From contig NZ_JAUTBF010000001.1 of the NCBI RefSeq assembly GCF_030818955.1, positions 1,364,001 through 1,428,000 on the forward strand: 64,000 nucleotides of DNA, given 5' to 3'. A model generated the notes under the pieces. The model was not told the DNA's origin. It did not search any database and worked only from the letters and a program-made list of their open reading frames with translations. The position numbers and the translations under genes are program-made. Below, one piece after another: positions 45,217 through 55,271 of the stretch. The stretch is from Microbacterium trichothecenolyticum (GTDB lineage Bacteria > Actinomycetota > Actinomycetes > Actinomycetales > Microbacteriaceae). Within the stretch, counting starts at the first letter, position 1; every line of letters begins with the position of its first letter.

Positions 45217-46026
45217 ATGCCGTCGACCGCCCGCACCGTCGCTCGTGAGGCCGAAGCGAATCCCGCGTTCCGGGGCGCCGCGCGGGCAGGATATGTCGCC
45301 AACGGCATCCTGCACCTGCTCGTGGGGGTCCTCGTCATCGCGGTCGGCTTCGGCGCCTCGGAGGACAGCGACCAGACCGGCGCCTTCCGCGCGCTCGCCG
45401 CCCACCCCCTCGGCGCCGTCGGTCTCTGGGCGCTGGCCGCGGGGCTCGTCTCGCTCGGGGGCTGGCATCTGCTGCAGGCGATGGCGCCACGCGGACTTTC
45501 CGGGTGGAAACGTTTGGCCCGCATCGCCGCCGAGGCTCCCCAGGGCGTCGTCTTCCTCGTGATCGGCCTGGTGTCGGCATCCGTCGCTCTCGGTGCCCGT
45601 CCGCACGCCGAGCAGGCGGCGGAGGAGGTGAGCCGGGCGGTGCTGGACCTCGCCATCGGCGGGTTCCTGCTGGGCACGACGGGGCTCGCGGTGGCCGGAG
45701 TCGGCGTCGGGTTCGTGTGGATGGGCGTTCGCCGGTCGTTCCACTCCAAGGTCCGGCTCCCCGACGGGCCGGCGGGACACGCACTCAGCGTGCTGGGACT
45801 CGTCGGCTTCCTCGCCAAGGGCGTCGCGCTCGGGATCGTCGGCGTGCTGTTGGTGGTGGCCGCCGTGAAGGTCGAGCCCGACACCGCCGGCGGGCTCGAC
45901 GGGGCGGTGTCGGCGCTCATCGCGCTCCCCGCGGGTCCCGTGCTCGCGGCGCTCGTGGGAGCCGGTTTCCTCGCCTACGGCGTGTTCGCTGTGTTCCGGG
46001 CCCGCTACGCGCGGCTCGACGTGTGA
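45217..46026 (+). CDS. DUF1206 membrane protein
   Basis: 269 residues, three internal repeats of two membrane spans each, the DUF1206 pattern. Repeat starts are near ARAGYVANGILHLLVG, IAAEAPQGVVFLVIGL and VGFLAKGVALGIVG. Function is unknown across Actinobacteria. TACGGT (45205-45210) lies six bases before the ATG, supporting a leaderless start independent of pnkp. A 187-base gap without other features precedes it. Confidence 0.88.
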   Translation: MPSTARTVAREAEANPAFRGAARAGYVANGILHLLVGVLVIAVGFGASEDSDQTGAFRALAAHPLGAVGLWALAAGLVSLGGWHLLQAMAPRGLSGWKRLARIAAEAPQGVVFLVIGLVSASVALGARPHAEQAAEEVSRAVLDLAIGGFLLGTTGLAVAGVGVGFVWMGVRRSFHSKVRLPDGPAGHALSVLGLVGFLAKGVALGIVGVLLVVAAVKVEPDTAGGLDGAVSALIALPAGPVLAALVGAGFLAYGVFAVFRARYARLDV

Positions 46027-46088
46027 GCGCCGTCTGGACGGCTCAAGTCCTGGGGGTTCGCTTCGCGGCGTGACGGGCGCAGCGACGA

Positions 46089-46910
46089 TCAGTCGAGGTC
46101 GGGGTTCCGGCCCGTACGCTCCCCCGTCTCGAGCGTCGCGATCGCCGCGTGATCGTGGGCGTCGAGCGTGAAATCGAACACGTCGCCGTTCTCGCGCACG
46201 CGCTCGATCGACACCGACTTCGGGAACACGACGAGCCCCCGATCGAGGTGCCACCGCACCACCACCTGGGCGGGCGTCTTGCCGTAGCGCTCGGCGATGC
46301 GGGCGAGCACGGGCTCATCGAGCAGACCGCCGCGCGCGAGCGGCGCCCACGACTCGGTCACGATGCCGTGTGCCGTGTGCCAGTCGACGAGGGCGTTCTG
46401 CGGGAAGCGCGGGTGCAGCTCGACCTGATTGACGGCCGGGAGCACGCCCGTCTCGTCGCGGAGACGCTCCAGGTGGGGCACCGAGAAGTTGCTCACGCCG
46501 ATCGAGGTCGCACGCCCCTCTTGCTGCAAGCGCAGCAGGGCCCGCCAGGTATCGACGTAGCGGTCGGCGCTCGGGATGGGCCAGTGGATGAGGTAGAGGT
46601 CGACGCGGTCGAGCCCCAGACGCGCGCTGCTGGCGTCGAAGGCGCGCAGCGTCTCGTCGAAGCCCTGGTCGTCGTTCCATACCTTCGTCGTGACGAACAC
46701 GTCGTCGAGATCGAGGCCGGAAGCGCGTAGGCCCTGCCCCACCTCGGTCTCGTTGCCGTAGAGGGCCGCCGTGTCGACGTGGCGGTACCCCGCCGTCAGC
46801 GCACCCGTGACGAGGCCGGCGGCGACGTCGGCCGGAACCTTGTAGGTGCCGAGACCGAGCTGCGGAATCGTGGAGCCGTCGGACAGCGACAGGCGGGGCG
46901 CGGAGATCAT
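46089..46910 (-). CDS. Aldo/keto reductase (2,5-diketo-D-gluconate reductase type)
   Basis: 273 residues. The AKR catalytic tetrad is visible: Asp and Tyr in RHVDTAALYGNE, Lys in TTKVWND and His in LIHWP; the NADPH-binding end has VVFPKSVSIERVREN. It reduces a carbonyl with NADPH; the physiological substrate is unknown. ATG 46910 is chosen because TAGCGT lies seven bases upstream on the minus strand; the GTG three codons earlier overlaps that box. Confidence 0.9.
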   Translation of the reverse strand: MISAPRLSLSDGSTIPQLGLGTYKVPADVAAGLVTGALTAGYRHVDTAALYGNETEVGQGLRASGLDLDDVFVTTKVWNDDQGFDETLRAFDASSARLGLDRVDLYLIHWPIPSADRYVDTWRALLRLQQEGRATSIGVSNFSVPHLERLRDETGVLPAVNQVELHPRFPQNALVDWHTAHGIVTESWAPLARGGLLDEPVLARIAERYGKTPAQVVVRWHLDRGLVVFPKSVSIERVRENGDVFDFTLDAHDHAAIATLETGERTGRNPDLD

Positions 46911-47006
46911 GGCATCCACGCTATCGGGACGGGCGCGCCGCGGCCGGGTGACGCGGGCTGCCTTCGGGCCGCGAGATCGGACGCTGCCTCGGCGCCAGGC
47001 AGGCGT

Positions 47007-48803
47007 TCAGTGCGCCAGCGCCGCCACGGCGTCGGCGACCGCGAGCGTCTCGCGCTCCCCCGTGCGACGGTCCCAGAGCTCGACCTGACCCTCGGCCGCA
47101 CCGCGGCCGACGATGAGGATGCGCGGGATGCCGACCAGCTCGGCGTCGCCGAACTTGACACCCGGCGAGACCTTGGGGCGGTCGTCGTACAGCACGTCGA
47201 GGCCGGCGCTCTCGAGGTCGGCCGCGACCTTCTCGGCGAGCTCGAACGCCGCGGCATCCCGGCCCGTGGCGACCACGTGCACGTCGAACGGAGCGACCGA
47301 CGCGGGCCAGATGAGGCCCTTTTCGTCGTTGTTGAGCTCGGCGATGATCGCGAGGATGCGGGTGACGCCGATGCCGTAGGAGCCCATCGTGACGGTGACG
47401 AGCTTGCCGTTCTCATCCAGCACCTTCAGCCCGAGCGCCTCGGCGTACTTGCGACCGAGCTGGAACACGTGGCCGATCTCCATGCCGCGCGCGAGCTCCA
47501 CGGGGCCCGAGCCGTCGGGGGCGGGGTCGCCGGCGCGCACGGTCGAGACCTCGACGAAGCCGTCGCCGACGAAGTCGCGGCCGGCGACGAGCGAGTGCAC
47601 GTGCTTCTGGTCGATGTTGGCGCCCGTGATCCACGCGGTGCCGTCGACCACGCGGGGATCGAGCACGTAGCGGATGTTGGTCGCGGACTCCTCACCGAGC
47701 ACCGGCCCGGTCTCGGACCACGGCCCGATGTACCCCTTGACCAGCAGCGGGTTCTTCGCGAAGTCCTCTTCGGTAGCGGCCTCCACCTCGGCGGGCGCGA
47801 AGGCGACCTCGACGCGCTTGTCGTCGACGTCGCGGTCACCGGGCAGACCCACGACCACGAGTTCGCGCGTGCCATCGAGGTGCGTGAGGGCGAGCACGAC
47901 GTTCTTCAGCGTGTGCGCGGCGGTCCACGCCGCAGCCTCGGCCGTCGCGGGACCGGCGATGCCCGGCGCTGGCGCGTCGAGGTGCGCGTTGGCGTGGTCG
48001 ACGAGGGTGGCGATCGTCGGCGTGTTCGGCGAGTCGAAGATCACCGGCGCCGGCTGTCCCTCGATCGGCAGCGCGTCGGGCACCACCGTCGTGAAGGCTT
48101 CGACGTTGGCCGCGTAGCCGCCCTCCGAGCGCACGAAGGTGTCCTCGCCGATGGGGGTGGGGTGCAGGAACTCCTCCGACTTCGAGCCGCCCATGGCGCC
48201 CGCATCGGCGGCGACGATGACGTACTCGAGGCCCAGGCGCGTGAAGATGCGCTCGTAGGCGTCGCGTTGGGCCTGGTACGACGCGTCGAGACCGGCATCC
48301 GTCGCGTCGAACGAGTACGCGTCCTTCATCGTGAACTCGCGGCCGCGCAGCAGGCCCGCGCGGGGGCGCGCCTCATCGCGGTACTTGTCCTGGATCTGGT
48401 AGATCGTCAGGGGCAGGTCTTTGTACGACGAGTACAGGTCTTTCACCAGGAGCGTGAACATCTCCTCGTGCGTGGGCGCGAGCAGGTAGTCGGCGCCCTT
48501 GCGGTCCTGCAGGCGGAACAGCGCGTCGCCGTACTCCTCCCAGCGGCCGGTCTGCTCGTAGGGGTCGCGCGGGAGCAGCGCCGGGAAATGCACCTCGAAG
48601 GCGCCGGCGTTCGCCATCTCCTCGCGCACGACGGCCTCGATCTTGGCCTTGACCTTCAGTCCGAGAGGCAGCCACGCGAAGATACCCGGGGCGTTACGGC
48701 GGATGTAACCGGCGCGCACGAGCAGGCGGTGGCTCGTGACCTCGGCATCCGAGGGGTCTTCGCGAAGCGTGCGGAGGAAGAAGTTCGACAGACGGGTGAC
48801 CAC
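47007..48803 (-). CDS. proS: Prolyl-tRNA synthetase
   Basis: 598 residues, the bacterial form with an inserted editing domain (about residues 220-410) between class II motifs 2 and 3. Markers are [20 protein letters not shown], the motif 2 segment [21 protein letters not shown] (given here as its key residues R-E-F-T-M-K-D), and [13 protein letters not shown] for motif 3. It charges tRNA-Pro. GTG 48803 is chosen because TAGACT lies eight bases upstream; the ATG two codons earlier would be only two bases from that box. It is transcribed alone. Confidence 0.94.
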   Translation of the reverse strand: MVTRLSNFFLRTLREDPSDAEVTSHRLLVRAGYIRRNAPGIFAWLPLGLKVKAKIEAVVREEMANAGAFEVHFPALLPRDPYEQTGRWEEYGDALFRLQDRKGADYLLAPTHEEMFTLLVKDLYSSYKDLPLTIYQIQDKYRDEARPRAGLLRGREFTMKDAYSFDATDAGLDASYQAQRDAYERIFTRLGLEYVIVAADAGAMGGSKSEEFLHPTPIGEDTFVRSEGGYAANVEAFTTVVPDALPIEGQPAPVIFDSPNTPTIATLVDHANAHLDAPAPGIAGPATAEAAAWTAAHTLKNVVLALTHLDGTRELVVVGLPGDRDVDDKRVEVAFAPAEVEAATEEDFAKNPLLVKGYIGPWSETGPVLGEESATNIRYVLDPRVVDGTAWITGANIDQKHVHSLVAGRDFVGDGFVEVSTVRAGDPAPDGSGPVELARGMEIGHVFQLGRKYAEALGLKVLDENGKLVTVTMGSYGIGVTRILAIIAELNNDEKGLIWPASVAPFDVHVVATGRDAAAFELAEKVAADLESAGLDVLYDDRPKVSPGVKFGDAELVGIPRILIVGRGAAEGQVELWDRRTGERETLAVADAVAALAH

Positions 48804-48904
48804 GATCATCGAGTCTACGGCGAGCGAGTGCAGGCGATGGATGCCGCAACGCCCATGAGAGCGGCGGTGCGCGCCGCGGTCCGCCTCCCGCCCGCGGTCC
48901 CTCG

Positions 48905-50086
48905 TCAGTCGCCGCCCCGGACGACGTCGATCACAGCGGCCGCGATCTGCTGCGCGTCCGTCACCGCCGTGTCAACGGTCATTCGGCTGAGGACGAGTCG
49001 GTCGTCACCCACCGTCGCCACAAGCCCGAGCATGTAGACGTGATCGTAAGGCACCTGTATCCACGCCTTGTCGGCGCCGGCGACATCGGTTTCGTCGACG
49101 TCCGGAAGGTCCAGCACAGATGAGGACGGAGCCGACGCCCCCGGCATGAGCGTGACGATGATGTGTCCGCGACTGTCTTGTGCGCCCTGTCGGTAAGAGC
49201 AGGCCGTCATACCGGCGGAACTGGTCAGCACACGATCGACCAACTCTGTCGGTTGCAGGTCGTCGTCTCGGGGCGTGTAGCTGGTCACGGGTCCGCCGGT
49301 GATCGTCTCGATTCTGCCCTGGAGCGTCTCGCAATCCGTGAGTGTCCATCGTGTCGGGAGGACTGAATCGATGGTGGCGACCGGCGCGGCGTGCGCTTTC
49401 CTGCCGATGAAGGAGATCACGCGCTCAAGGCGCACGGCCGCCGTCGCGATCTCGTCCGCGGTGAAGCCCACCGAGACGTCGGCCGGCGAGGTGTGGTCTT
49501 GGACGGCGATCCACAGGTCTCCCGTGGTCTGGCCGAGAGAGCACCCACCATTGCGCACACATCTTGTCGACGAGATGGATGCCGCCAACTCGGGGGCGAT
49601 CGCGTCCGGCGCCCCGACGACGACCGTGAACCCGTCTCCCTCGTTGGCCCAGGTGCACGAGATTCCACCGAGGAGAGCGAGCGAGCCGGACGTGTCCGCC
49701 TCGAGCTGGGAGCTGGCGTACCGGGCGGCTCCCCCACCGCGCAGGAAGTCGGAGGCCTCGGCGTCGGTCATCATCTGATCACAGTCCCCGCCGAAGGCGA
49801 CGACGGGGACCGCCGGCGGGGTAGCCGTCGATACGGGGGTCGAGGTGGGTGTGGGTGTCTCCACAGCCGTCACGGTGGCCGTCGGTGACGGGGTGGTCGC
49901 GATCTGCGGGGCCGACAAGGTCGACGTCGCCGCCACGCCCCCCGCGACAGCGATCACCAGCACCGCCGCGATCGCCCCGGCGATCACGGCCCCGCGGTGC
50001 GCGCCTGCCGGCTTGATGCCCCGGGCTCCGCCCACGATCCGCGCACGCAGCGCCGCATGCTCCTCAGGCGTCAACTCCGCGTTCAT
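48905..50086 (-). CDS. Membrane-anchored extracytoplasmic protein paired with an ECF sigma factor
   Basis: 393 residues; not recognised as a known family. A short cytoplasmic N-terminus ([19 protein letters not shown]) precedes one membrane span ([21 protein letters not shown]), a Thr/Pro/Ser-rich linker (about 65-95), then two similar extracellular segments each with paired cysteines. The ATG overlaps the sigma-factor stop as ATGA. Position and topology suggest a sensor or anti-sigma-like partner, but a canonical zinc anti-sigma motif is absent, so this is inference. Confidence 0.6.
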   Translation of the reverse strand: MNAELTPEEHAALRARIVGGARGIKPAGAHRGAVIAGAIAAVLVIAVAGGVAATSTLSAPQIATTPSPTATVTAVETPTPTSTPVSTATPPAVPVVAFGGDCDQMMTDAEASDFLRGGGAARYASSQLEADTSGSLALLGGISCTWANEGDGFTVVVGAPDAIAPELAASISSTRCVRNGGCSLGQTTGDLWIAVQDHTSPADVSVGFTADEIATAAVRLERVISFIGRKAHAAPVATIDSVLPTRWTLTDCETLQGRIETITGGPVTSYTPRDDDLQPTELVDRVLTSSAGMTACSYRQGAQDSRGHIIVTLMPGASAPSSSVLDLPDVDETDVAGADKAWIQVPYDHVYMLGLVATVGDDRLVLSRMTVDTAVTDAQQIAAAVIDVVRGGD

Positions 50087-50610
50087 GCCCGCGCTCCCTC
50101 CTGCGCGAGTTCCCCGCGCAGCTTCGTCTTCGCGCGGGCGAGACGCGACTTGACCGTTCCCACAGGGATGCCGAGAACGTGAGCTATCTCCCGCTCCGGG
50201 TACCCCTCCATCACCGACAGCACCACGACCGCTTGCTCCCGCTCCGGCAACCGCCGCAACGCCGCCATCACCTCACTGTCGTCGTGAGGGGGCGACACCG
50301 GCTCGGCGACCGGCGCCCGATCCAACAGCGCCCGATACCGCCGACCCGACCGCTCCAGATTCCGTGCACAGTGCGCCACCGTGTTGAGAAGCCAGGGCAA
50401 GGGCGACCCGTCGACCAGGCGCACCGACGCGCGCTTGCGCCACAGCTCGAAGAACGCCACGGCCACGGCATCCTTCGCGTCCTCCCGGTGCGTCAGCAAC
50501 CGCGACGCGTGTCGGAACAGCCGCACCTCGTGCCGGTCGAACAGTGCGGCGAGCGCAAGCTCGTCCCCCCGAAGCACCCGAGCCCACAGCCCGGCGTCGT
50601 CATCTTCCAC
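50083..50610 (-). CDS. RNA polymerase sigma factor, ECF (sigma-70) family
   Basis: 175 residues. Region 2 is FRHASRLLTHREDAKDAVAV followed by FFELWRKR. Region 4 is LPEREQAVVVLSVMEGYPER with the recognition helix GIPVGTVKSRLARAKTKL. ECF factors redirect RNA polymerase to a small regulon. GTG 50610 is chosen because the family N-terminus (EDDDAGLWARVLRGDELA) begins there; ATG 50637 is the alternative. The downstream overlapping gene is its probable membrane partner. Confidence 0.85.
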   Translation of the reverse strand: MEDDDAGLWARVLRGDELALAALFDRHEVRLFRHASRLLTHREDAKDAVAVAFFELWRKRASVRLVDGSPLPWLLNTVAHCARNLERSGRRYRALLDRAPVAEPVSPPHDDSEVMAALRRLPEREQAVVVLSVMEGYPEREIAHVLGIPVGTVKSRLARAKTKLRGELAQEGARA

Positions 50611-50734
50611 ACCTCGTAGTGTCCACGCCCGGTCCATCGGTTCCCGGGAGGAGCACCGACATGGTCACGGATCGGTAACGACCTCGCCCGGGCGCTTCGC
50701 CGCGGCCCGTGCGGCCCGCCGGAGATCATGCGCG

Positions 50735-51325
50735 TCATCCCTCGGGAACGGTGCGCGCGAGAGACATCAGCGCGGCGAGCCCGGACGCCATCCCCTCGCG
50801 CGGCAGATGCCCCGCGACGACGAGCGTCGCCATGCCGTGGGCGAACGACCAGACGGCGGCGACGGCGGCCTCCAGCTCCGTACCTCGCAGGGACGGATCC
50901 ATCGTCGTCAGCACGTCGGCGAGGAGGTCTTCGTTGGCACGGATGAGCGGGGCCATCGTCGGGGTGGGCGAGCCGGGGACGCAGATCTCGGGGTCGAAGA
51001 CGAGAGCGAAGCCCTGGGGGTGCGTCACCGCGTAGTCGAGGTAGGCCTCGGCGATCGCGCGAAGCGATGCCGACCCCGCGGGGGCTGCCTCGTACGCCCG
51101 CCGCTGGGCGTCGAGCAGCTGGCCCATGTGCCGTTCCGACAGCCGTTTCAGCAGCGCTTTCCGGTCGGCGAAGTGGTGATAGGGCGCGTTGTGACTCACG
51201 CCCGCTCGCCGGGCGACCTCGCGCAGGCTCAGCGCCCCCACACCACCGGAGACGAGCAGCTCGTCCGCGGCCGCCAGGAGGGCCGGCCCGAGGTCTCCGT
51301 GGTGATACGTCGTCGATGTGGACAC
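50735..51325 (-). CDS. TetR/AcrR-family transcriptional regulator
   Basis: 196 residues. The N-terminal helix-turn-helix is LSLREVARRAGVSHNAPYHHF; the rest is the ligand-binding helical domain (SLRAIAEAYLDYAVTHPQGFA). GTG 51325 is supported by TAGCAT seven bases upstream on the minus strand. It is divergent from the flavodoxin-like gene, whose promoter contains a small inverted repeat, so it probably represses that gene. Confidence 0.87.
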   Translation of the reverse strand: MSTSTTYHHGDLGPALLAAADELLVSGGVGALSLREVARRAGVSHNAPYHHFADRKALLKRLSERHMGQLLDAQRRAYEAAPAGSASLRAIAEAYLDYAVTHPQGFALVFDPEICVPGSPTPTMAPLIRANEDLLADVLTTMDPSLRGTELEAAVAAVWSFAHGMATLVVAGHLPREGMASGLAALMSLARTVPEG

Positions 51326-51406
51326 ACGCAAGATGCTAGACGCCGTGCGGGCTGCCGCACCTCGACGCGCTCTCGACAACCGGTGGGACATCGCGCTATC
51401 TTGCTC

Positions 51407-51425
51407 CTGTCCAGATTCTTGACAG
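51407..51425 (+). promoter_or_regulatory. Possible TetR operator and promoter of the flavodoxin-like gene
   Basis: CTGTC (51407-51411) and GACAG (51421-51425) form a small inverted repeat in the 118-base divergent gap. A candidate promoter lies just before it: TCGACA (51373-51378) and TATCTT (51397-51402), 18 bases apart. The site would lie at the transcription start, a good position for repression. Confidence 0.4.
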
Positions 51426-51443
51426 TGACCAGATAGGAACACC

Positions 51444-52025
51444 ATGACCGCCCTCGTCATCGACGGCCACCCCGCGGCCGACTCCCTCACCGCCACCCTC
51501 GCGCGCCGCTATGCCGAGGCGCACGGTGACGCCGAGCTCCTCGCCGTCCGCGACCTGGATTTCGACCCCATCCTGCGCGGCGGGTACCGCAGCCCGCAGC
51601 CGCTCGAGCCCGACCTCGAGCGCGCCCTCGACGCGCTTCTCACCGCGTCGCACCTGGTCGTGGCCACCCCCGTCTGGTGGGCCGCGACGCCGGCGCTCCT
51701 CAAGGGCTTCTTCGACCGCGTCCTCCTGCCCAAGCAGACGTACCGCTACCGCCCCAACGGACTCCCGGAAGGGCTCCTACCGGCCCGCACGGGGCGCCTG
51801 CTGGTCACGAGCGACTCTCCGCGCTGGTTCCTGGCGTGGACCGGCGATCCCACCGTCCGGCAGGTGCGGAACCAGACGATGCGGTTCTGCGGGGTCGATA
51901 CCGTGCGCACGACGCGTTTTCCCTCGGTCCGCACCGCCGACGAACGCACCCGCGCGGCGTGGCTCAGCGTGGTCGAGCGGATCGCACGCCGCGACGCGCG
52001 CGCGACCGCCGGCGTCGGCGCCTGA
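51444..52025 (+). CDS. Flavodoxin-fold NAD(P)H-dependent oxidoreductase
   Basis: 193 residues of the NQO/MdaB-like flavodoxin fold: VIDGHPAADSLTATLARRY at the phosphate loop, FDPILRGGY, and VVATPVWWAATPALLKGFFDRV, the usual flavin-contacting strand. It probably reduces quinones or similar electrophiles using FMN or FAD. AGGAAC precedes the ATG. Divergence from a TetR regulator fits an electrophile- or quinone-inducible gene. 42 bases separate it from pcp, which has its own promoter-like box. Confidence 0.82.
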   Translation: MTALVIDGHPAADSLTATLARRYAEAHGDAELLAVRDLDFDPILRGGYRSPQPLEPDLERALDALLTASHLVVATPVWWAATPALLKGFFDRVLLPKQTYRYRPNGLPEGLLPARTGRLLVTSDSPRWFLAWTGDPTVRQVRNQTMRFCGVDTVRTTRFPSVRTADERTRAAWLSVVERIARRDARATAGVGA

Positions 52026-52067
52026 ACGGGCAGCCGCGACAGAGCCCGCGCGACATAGCCTGGAGGG

Positions 52068-52676
52068 GTGACCACCGTGCTCCTCACCGGCTTCGAACCC
52101 TTCGGGGGCGACGCCGCGAACCCGTCCGGCGATGCCGTGCGGGCCGTCGGCGAACGATGGACCGGCGACGAGAAGCTGATCGTCGAGGTGCTGCCGGTCG
52201 CCTTCTCCGCGGCGGCGGCGCGGGTGCGGCAGCTCCTCGACGAACATCGCCCCGATCTCGTGATCGCGACGGGTCTCGCGGGCGGCCGGACGCAGGTCAC
52301 CCCCGAGCGCGTCGCGATCAACCTCGCCGACGCCCGCATCCCCGACAACGACGGCGCCCAGCCCGTCGACCAGCCGGTCGTCGAGGACGCCCCCGCCGCC
52401 CACTTCGCGACGCTCCCGGTGAAAGCGATCACGGCGGCTGTCGGCGACGCCGGTATCCCCGCGGCCGTCTCGTACTCTGCCGGGACGTTCGTCTGCAACC
52501 ACGTGATGTTCACGGCGTTGGATGCCGTCGGCCCGGGCACGCGAGCGGGTTTCGTGCACGTGCCGTCGGCGAGCGCCCTCCCGCTGCACGACACCGTGCG
52601 CGCCCTGGAGATCGCGGTGCGCACGGCGATCGACGTCACCGACGATGTCGCGACCGTCGGCGGCTCCCTCCACTGA
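52068..52676 (+). CDS. pcp: Pyroglutamyl-peptidase I
   Basis: 202 residues, full length. It removes N-terminal pyroglutamate from peptides. Family signatures are LTGFEPFGGDAANPS, ATGLAGGRTQVTPERVAINL, the catalytic cysteine in SAGTFVCNHVMF and the histidine in AGFVHVPSA. The GTG start has TAGCCT (52056-52061) six bases upstream with GGAGGG as spacer. It converges on the BenE-like gene with nine bases between stops. Confidence 0.93.
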   Translation: MTTVLLTGFEPFGGDAANPSGDAVRAVGERWTGDEKLIVEVLPVAFSAAAARVRQLLDEHRPDLVIATGLAGGRTQVTPERVAINLADARIPDNDGAQPVDQPVVEDAPAAHFATLPVKAITAAVGDAGIPAAVSYSAGTFVCNHVMFTALDAVGPGTRAGFVHVPSASALPLHDTVRALEIAVRTAIDVTDDVATVGGSLH

Positions 52677-52685
52677 ACCGCCGCG

Positions 52686-53867
52686 TCAAGCCCGGCGCCG
52701 CCCGAGGTGCAGCACCGCGCGCACGAGCAGACCGGTGACGAGTGCCCAGAACGCCGCGCTGACGCCGGCGATCGCGATCCCCGATGCCGCGACGAGGAAC
52801 GTCACGACCGCGGGCGTCCGCTCGCCCGGGTCGTCGATCGCCTGCTGGATGGCCGACCCGAAGGCCGCGAACAGTGCGACCCCCGCGACCGCCGGGATGA
52901 CGCCTTCGGGTGCGAGGAGCACGATCGCCGCGAACGCGGCCGAGAGCGCGCCCAGCACCAGGTAGGTCGCGCCGGCCGAGACTCCCGCGACCCAGCGCCG
53001 CTTCGGGTCGGGGTGCGCGTCGGGGCCGGCCGCGATCGCGGCGCTGATGGCACCGAGGTTGACCGCGTGTCCGCCCGCGGTGGCCGCGAGCATCGACCCC
53101 GTGCCGGTGACGAGCATCGCCGGGCGCCACGGGATCGTGTAGCCGAGGCTGCGCATGACGGCGACACCGGGGACGTTCTGCGACGCCATCGTCACCACGA
53201 ACAACGGCAGCGCGACGCCGACCACCGAGCCGATCGTCAGCGTCGGGGCGGTGAACGCGAACTGCGGCACGAGGCTCGCGGCATCCAGGTCCGCCCCCGT
53301 TCGCGACAGCGACACGGCGACCACGACGATCGCCGCCACGAACGCGAGCGGAACGGCCCAACGCGGAAGGAGGCGGGATGCCACCAGCCACACGATCAGC
53401 ACGGGCGCCACGCCCCACGGATCGTCTACCAGACCGAGGAACGGGGCGACGCACAGGGGCAGGAGGACGCCCGCAAGCATGGCCTGCGCGATCGAGGGCG
53501 GGATGCGTGCGATCAGCGCGCCGAGCGGCGGGAACAGCGCCGTGCAGAGGATGAGCGCGGCACACACGAAGAAGCCGCCCACCACCGCGGGCCACCCGCC
53601 GTCGACCGCGCCGGTCGCCGCGAGCAGCGCGACGCCCGGTGTCGACCACGCCACCGTGATCGGGATGCGATAGCGCGAGGCCAACACGATGCAGCCGACG
53701 CCGACGACGAGCGTGATCGCCAGCAGGCCGCTCGCCGCCTGCTCCGGCGTCGCTCCGACCGAGCGCAGACCGGTGAGGACGACGGCGAACGTGCTCGTGA
53801 ACCCGACCAGGGCCGTCACGACCCCCGCGATCAGCGGACGGGTGAGGGAGACGTCGGAACCGGGCAT
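52686..53867 (-). CDS. BenE-family transporter, second paralogue
   Basis: 393 residues, about 12 spans, the same family as the 11106-12350 gene: ITVAWSTPGVALL, VTMASQNVPGVAVMR, TAGGHAVNLGAISAAI and HPDPKRRW. Substrate uncertain, presumably an aromatic acid. There is no regulator next to it. ATG 53867 has TAACGT ten bases upstream. Two BenE-like genes within 42 kb may differ in substrate. Confidence 0.85.
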   Translation of the reverse strand: MPGSDVSLTRPLIAGVVTALVGFTSTFAVVLTGLRSVGATPEQAASGLLAITLVVGVGCIVLASRYRIPITVAWSTPGVALLAATGAVDGGWPAVVGGFFVCAALILCTALFPPLGALIARIPPSIAQAMLAGVLLPLCVAPFLGLVDDPWGVAPVLIVWLVASRLLPRWAVPLAFVAAIVVVAVSLSRTGADLDAASLVPQFAFTAPTLTIGSVVGVALPLFVVTMASQNVPGVAVMRSLGYTIPWRPAMLVTGTGSMLAATAGGHAVNLGAISAAIAAGPDAHPDPKRRWVAGVSAGATYLVLGALSAAFAAIVLLAPEGVIPAVAGVALFAAFGSAIQQAIDDPGERTPAVVTFLVAASGIAIAGVSAAFWALVTGLLVRAVLHLGRRRA

Positions 53868-53911
53868 GAGACTCTCGACGTTAGCGGACGCGGCGCGCGG
53901 CGCCGGACGAC

Positions 53912-55063
53912 TCAGACCGTGACGACCTGCGCCGTACCCGGCGCGGCATCCGGGCCCATCTCGTCGGCGAGGCGGTTGGCCTCCTCGATGAGAGTGCGCA
54001 CGATCTCGGACTCGGGGACGGTCTTGATGACCTCGCCCTTGACGAAGATCTGGCCCTTGCCGTTGCCGGAGGCGACTCCCAGGTCGGCGTCGCGCGCCTC
54101 GCCGGGGCCGTTCACGACGCAGCCCATGACGGCCACGCGCAGCGGCACGGTCATGTCCTTCAGGCCCTCGGTGACGTCGTCGGCGAGCGTGTACACGTCG
54201 ACCTGCGCGCGGCCGCACGAGGGGCACGAGACGATCTCGAGCTTGCGCTCGCGCAAGTTGAGCGACTGCAGGATCTGGTGACCGACCTTGACCTCTTCGG
54301 CCGGGGGCGCCGAGAGCGAGACGCGGATGGTGTCGCCGATGCCCTCGGAGAGCAGGATGCCGAAGGCCGTGGCGCTCTTGATCGTGCCCTGGAACGCGGG
54401 GCCCGCCTCGGTCACGCCGAGGTGCAGGGGCCAGTCGCCCCGTTCGGCGAGCAGGCGGTAGGCCTTTACCATGACGATCGGGTCGTTGTGCTTGACCGAG
54501 ATCTTGAAGTCGTGGAAGTCGTGCTCCTCGAACAGCGAGGCCTCCCACACGGCGCTCTCGACGAGCGCCTCGGGCGTGGCCTTGCCGTACTTCTCGAGCA
54601 GGCGACGGTCGAGCGAGCCCGCGTTGACGCCGATGCGCAGCGACACACCCGCCGCCTTCGCGGCCGCGGCGATCGCGCCGACCTGGTCGTCGAACTTGCG
54701 GATGTTGCCGGGGTTCACGCGCACCGCACCGCACCCGGCGTCGATCGCCTGGAAGACGTACTTCGGCTGGAAGTGGATGTCGGCGATGACCGGGATCTGG
54801 CTCTTCTTCGCGATGATGTGCAGCACGTCGGCGTCGTCCTGCGACGGGACGGCCACGCGCACGATCTCGCACCCGGATGCCGTGAGCTCGGCGATCTGCT
54901 GGAGCGTGGCGTTGATGTTGGTCGTCGGCGTCGTGGTCATCGACTGGACGCTCACGGGGGCGTCACCGCCGACGAGCACCTTGCCGACCTTGATCTGACG
55001 GGTCTTGCGACGAGGCGCGAGGACCTCCGGCACGCGGGGCATCCCGATGTTCACTGCAGGCAC
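53912..55063 (-). CDS. ispG: 4-hydroxy-3-methylbut-2-enyl diphosphate synthase
   Basis: 383 residues. IspG converts MEcPP to HMBPP in the MEP isoprenoid pathway using a 4Fe-4S cluster. Signatures are [57 protein letters not shown] and [11 protein letters not shown]; the cluster cysteines are in the last two. GTG 55063 is chosen because TAGGCT lies six bases upstream. It shares the minus strand with rseP and dxr but is separated from them by trpEG and murE on plus. Confidence 0.95.
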   Translation of the reverse strand: MPAVNIGMPRVPEVLAPRRKTRQIKVGKVLVGGDAPVSVQSMTTTPTTNINATLQQIAELTASGCEIVRVAVPSQDDADVLHIIAKKSQIPVIADIHFQPKYVFQAIDAGCGAVRVNPGNIRKFDDQVGAIAAAAKAAGVSLRIGVNAGSLDRRLLEKYGKATPEALVESAVWEASLFEEHDFHDFKISVKHNDPIVMVKAYRLLAERGDWPLHLGVTEAGPAFQGTIKSATAFGILLSEGIGDTIRVSLSAPPAEEVKVGHQILQSLNLRERKLEIVSCPSCGRAQVDVYTLADDVTEGLKDMTVPLRVAVMGCVVNGPGEARDADLGVASGNGKGQIFVKGEVIKTVPESEIVRTLIEEANRLADEMGPDAAPGTAQVVTV

Positions 55064-55127
55064 GCCCACAGCCTACGCCGCCCCACCCGGACGGGCGCTG
55101 AAGGCGCCCTGTGGTAGGTTCGGCCCC

Positions 55128-55163
55128 ATGCGCTCGTACACATCCTGGTGGCTCACCGTCTAG
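55128..55163 (+). CDS. trpL: trp leader peptide with tandem Trp codons
   Basis: The frame encodes MRSYTSWWLTV and stops at TAG; residues 7-8 are adjacent tryptophans, the hallmark of Trp attenuation. TAGGTT (55115-55120) lies seven bases before the ATG, so the leader transcript itself appears leaderless. Downstream pairing segments and a terminator follow before trpEG. Confidence 0.85.
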   Translation: MRSYTSWWLTV

Positions 55164-55225
55164 GCGGTGCGCGCGCATGCAACAGACCGCCCTCCCCCTG
55201 GGGAATCCGGGCGGTCTTCGTGTTT
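55154..55225 (+). promoter_or_regulatory. trp transcription attenuator
   Basis: Mutually exclusive pairings can be drawn. 1:2 is CACCG (55154-55158) with CGGTG (55165-55169). The 2:3 antiterminator is GGCGGT (55163-55168) with ACCGCC (55186-55191). The 3:4 terminator is AGACCGCCC (55184-55192) with GGGCGGTCT (55209-55217), followed by TCGTGTTT. Ribosome stalling at the Trp codons 55146-55151 would mask segment 1 and favour the antiterminator. Confidence 0.8.
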
Positions 55226-55271
55226 CCTGCGGCCGTTTCGGACCCTCTCTCACGAACGAAAAGACATCTCG

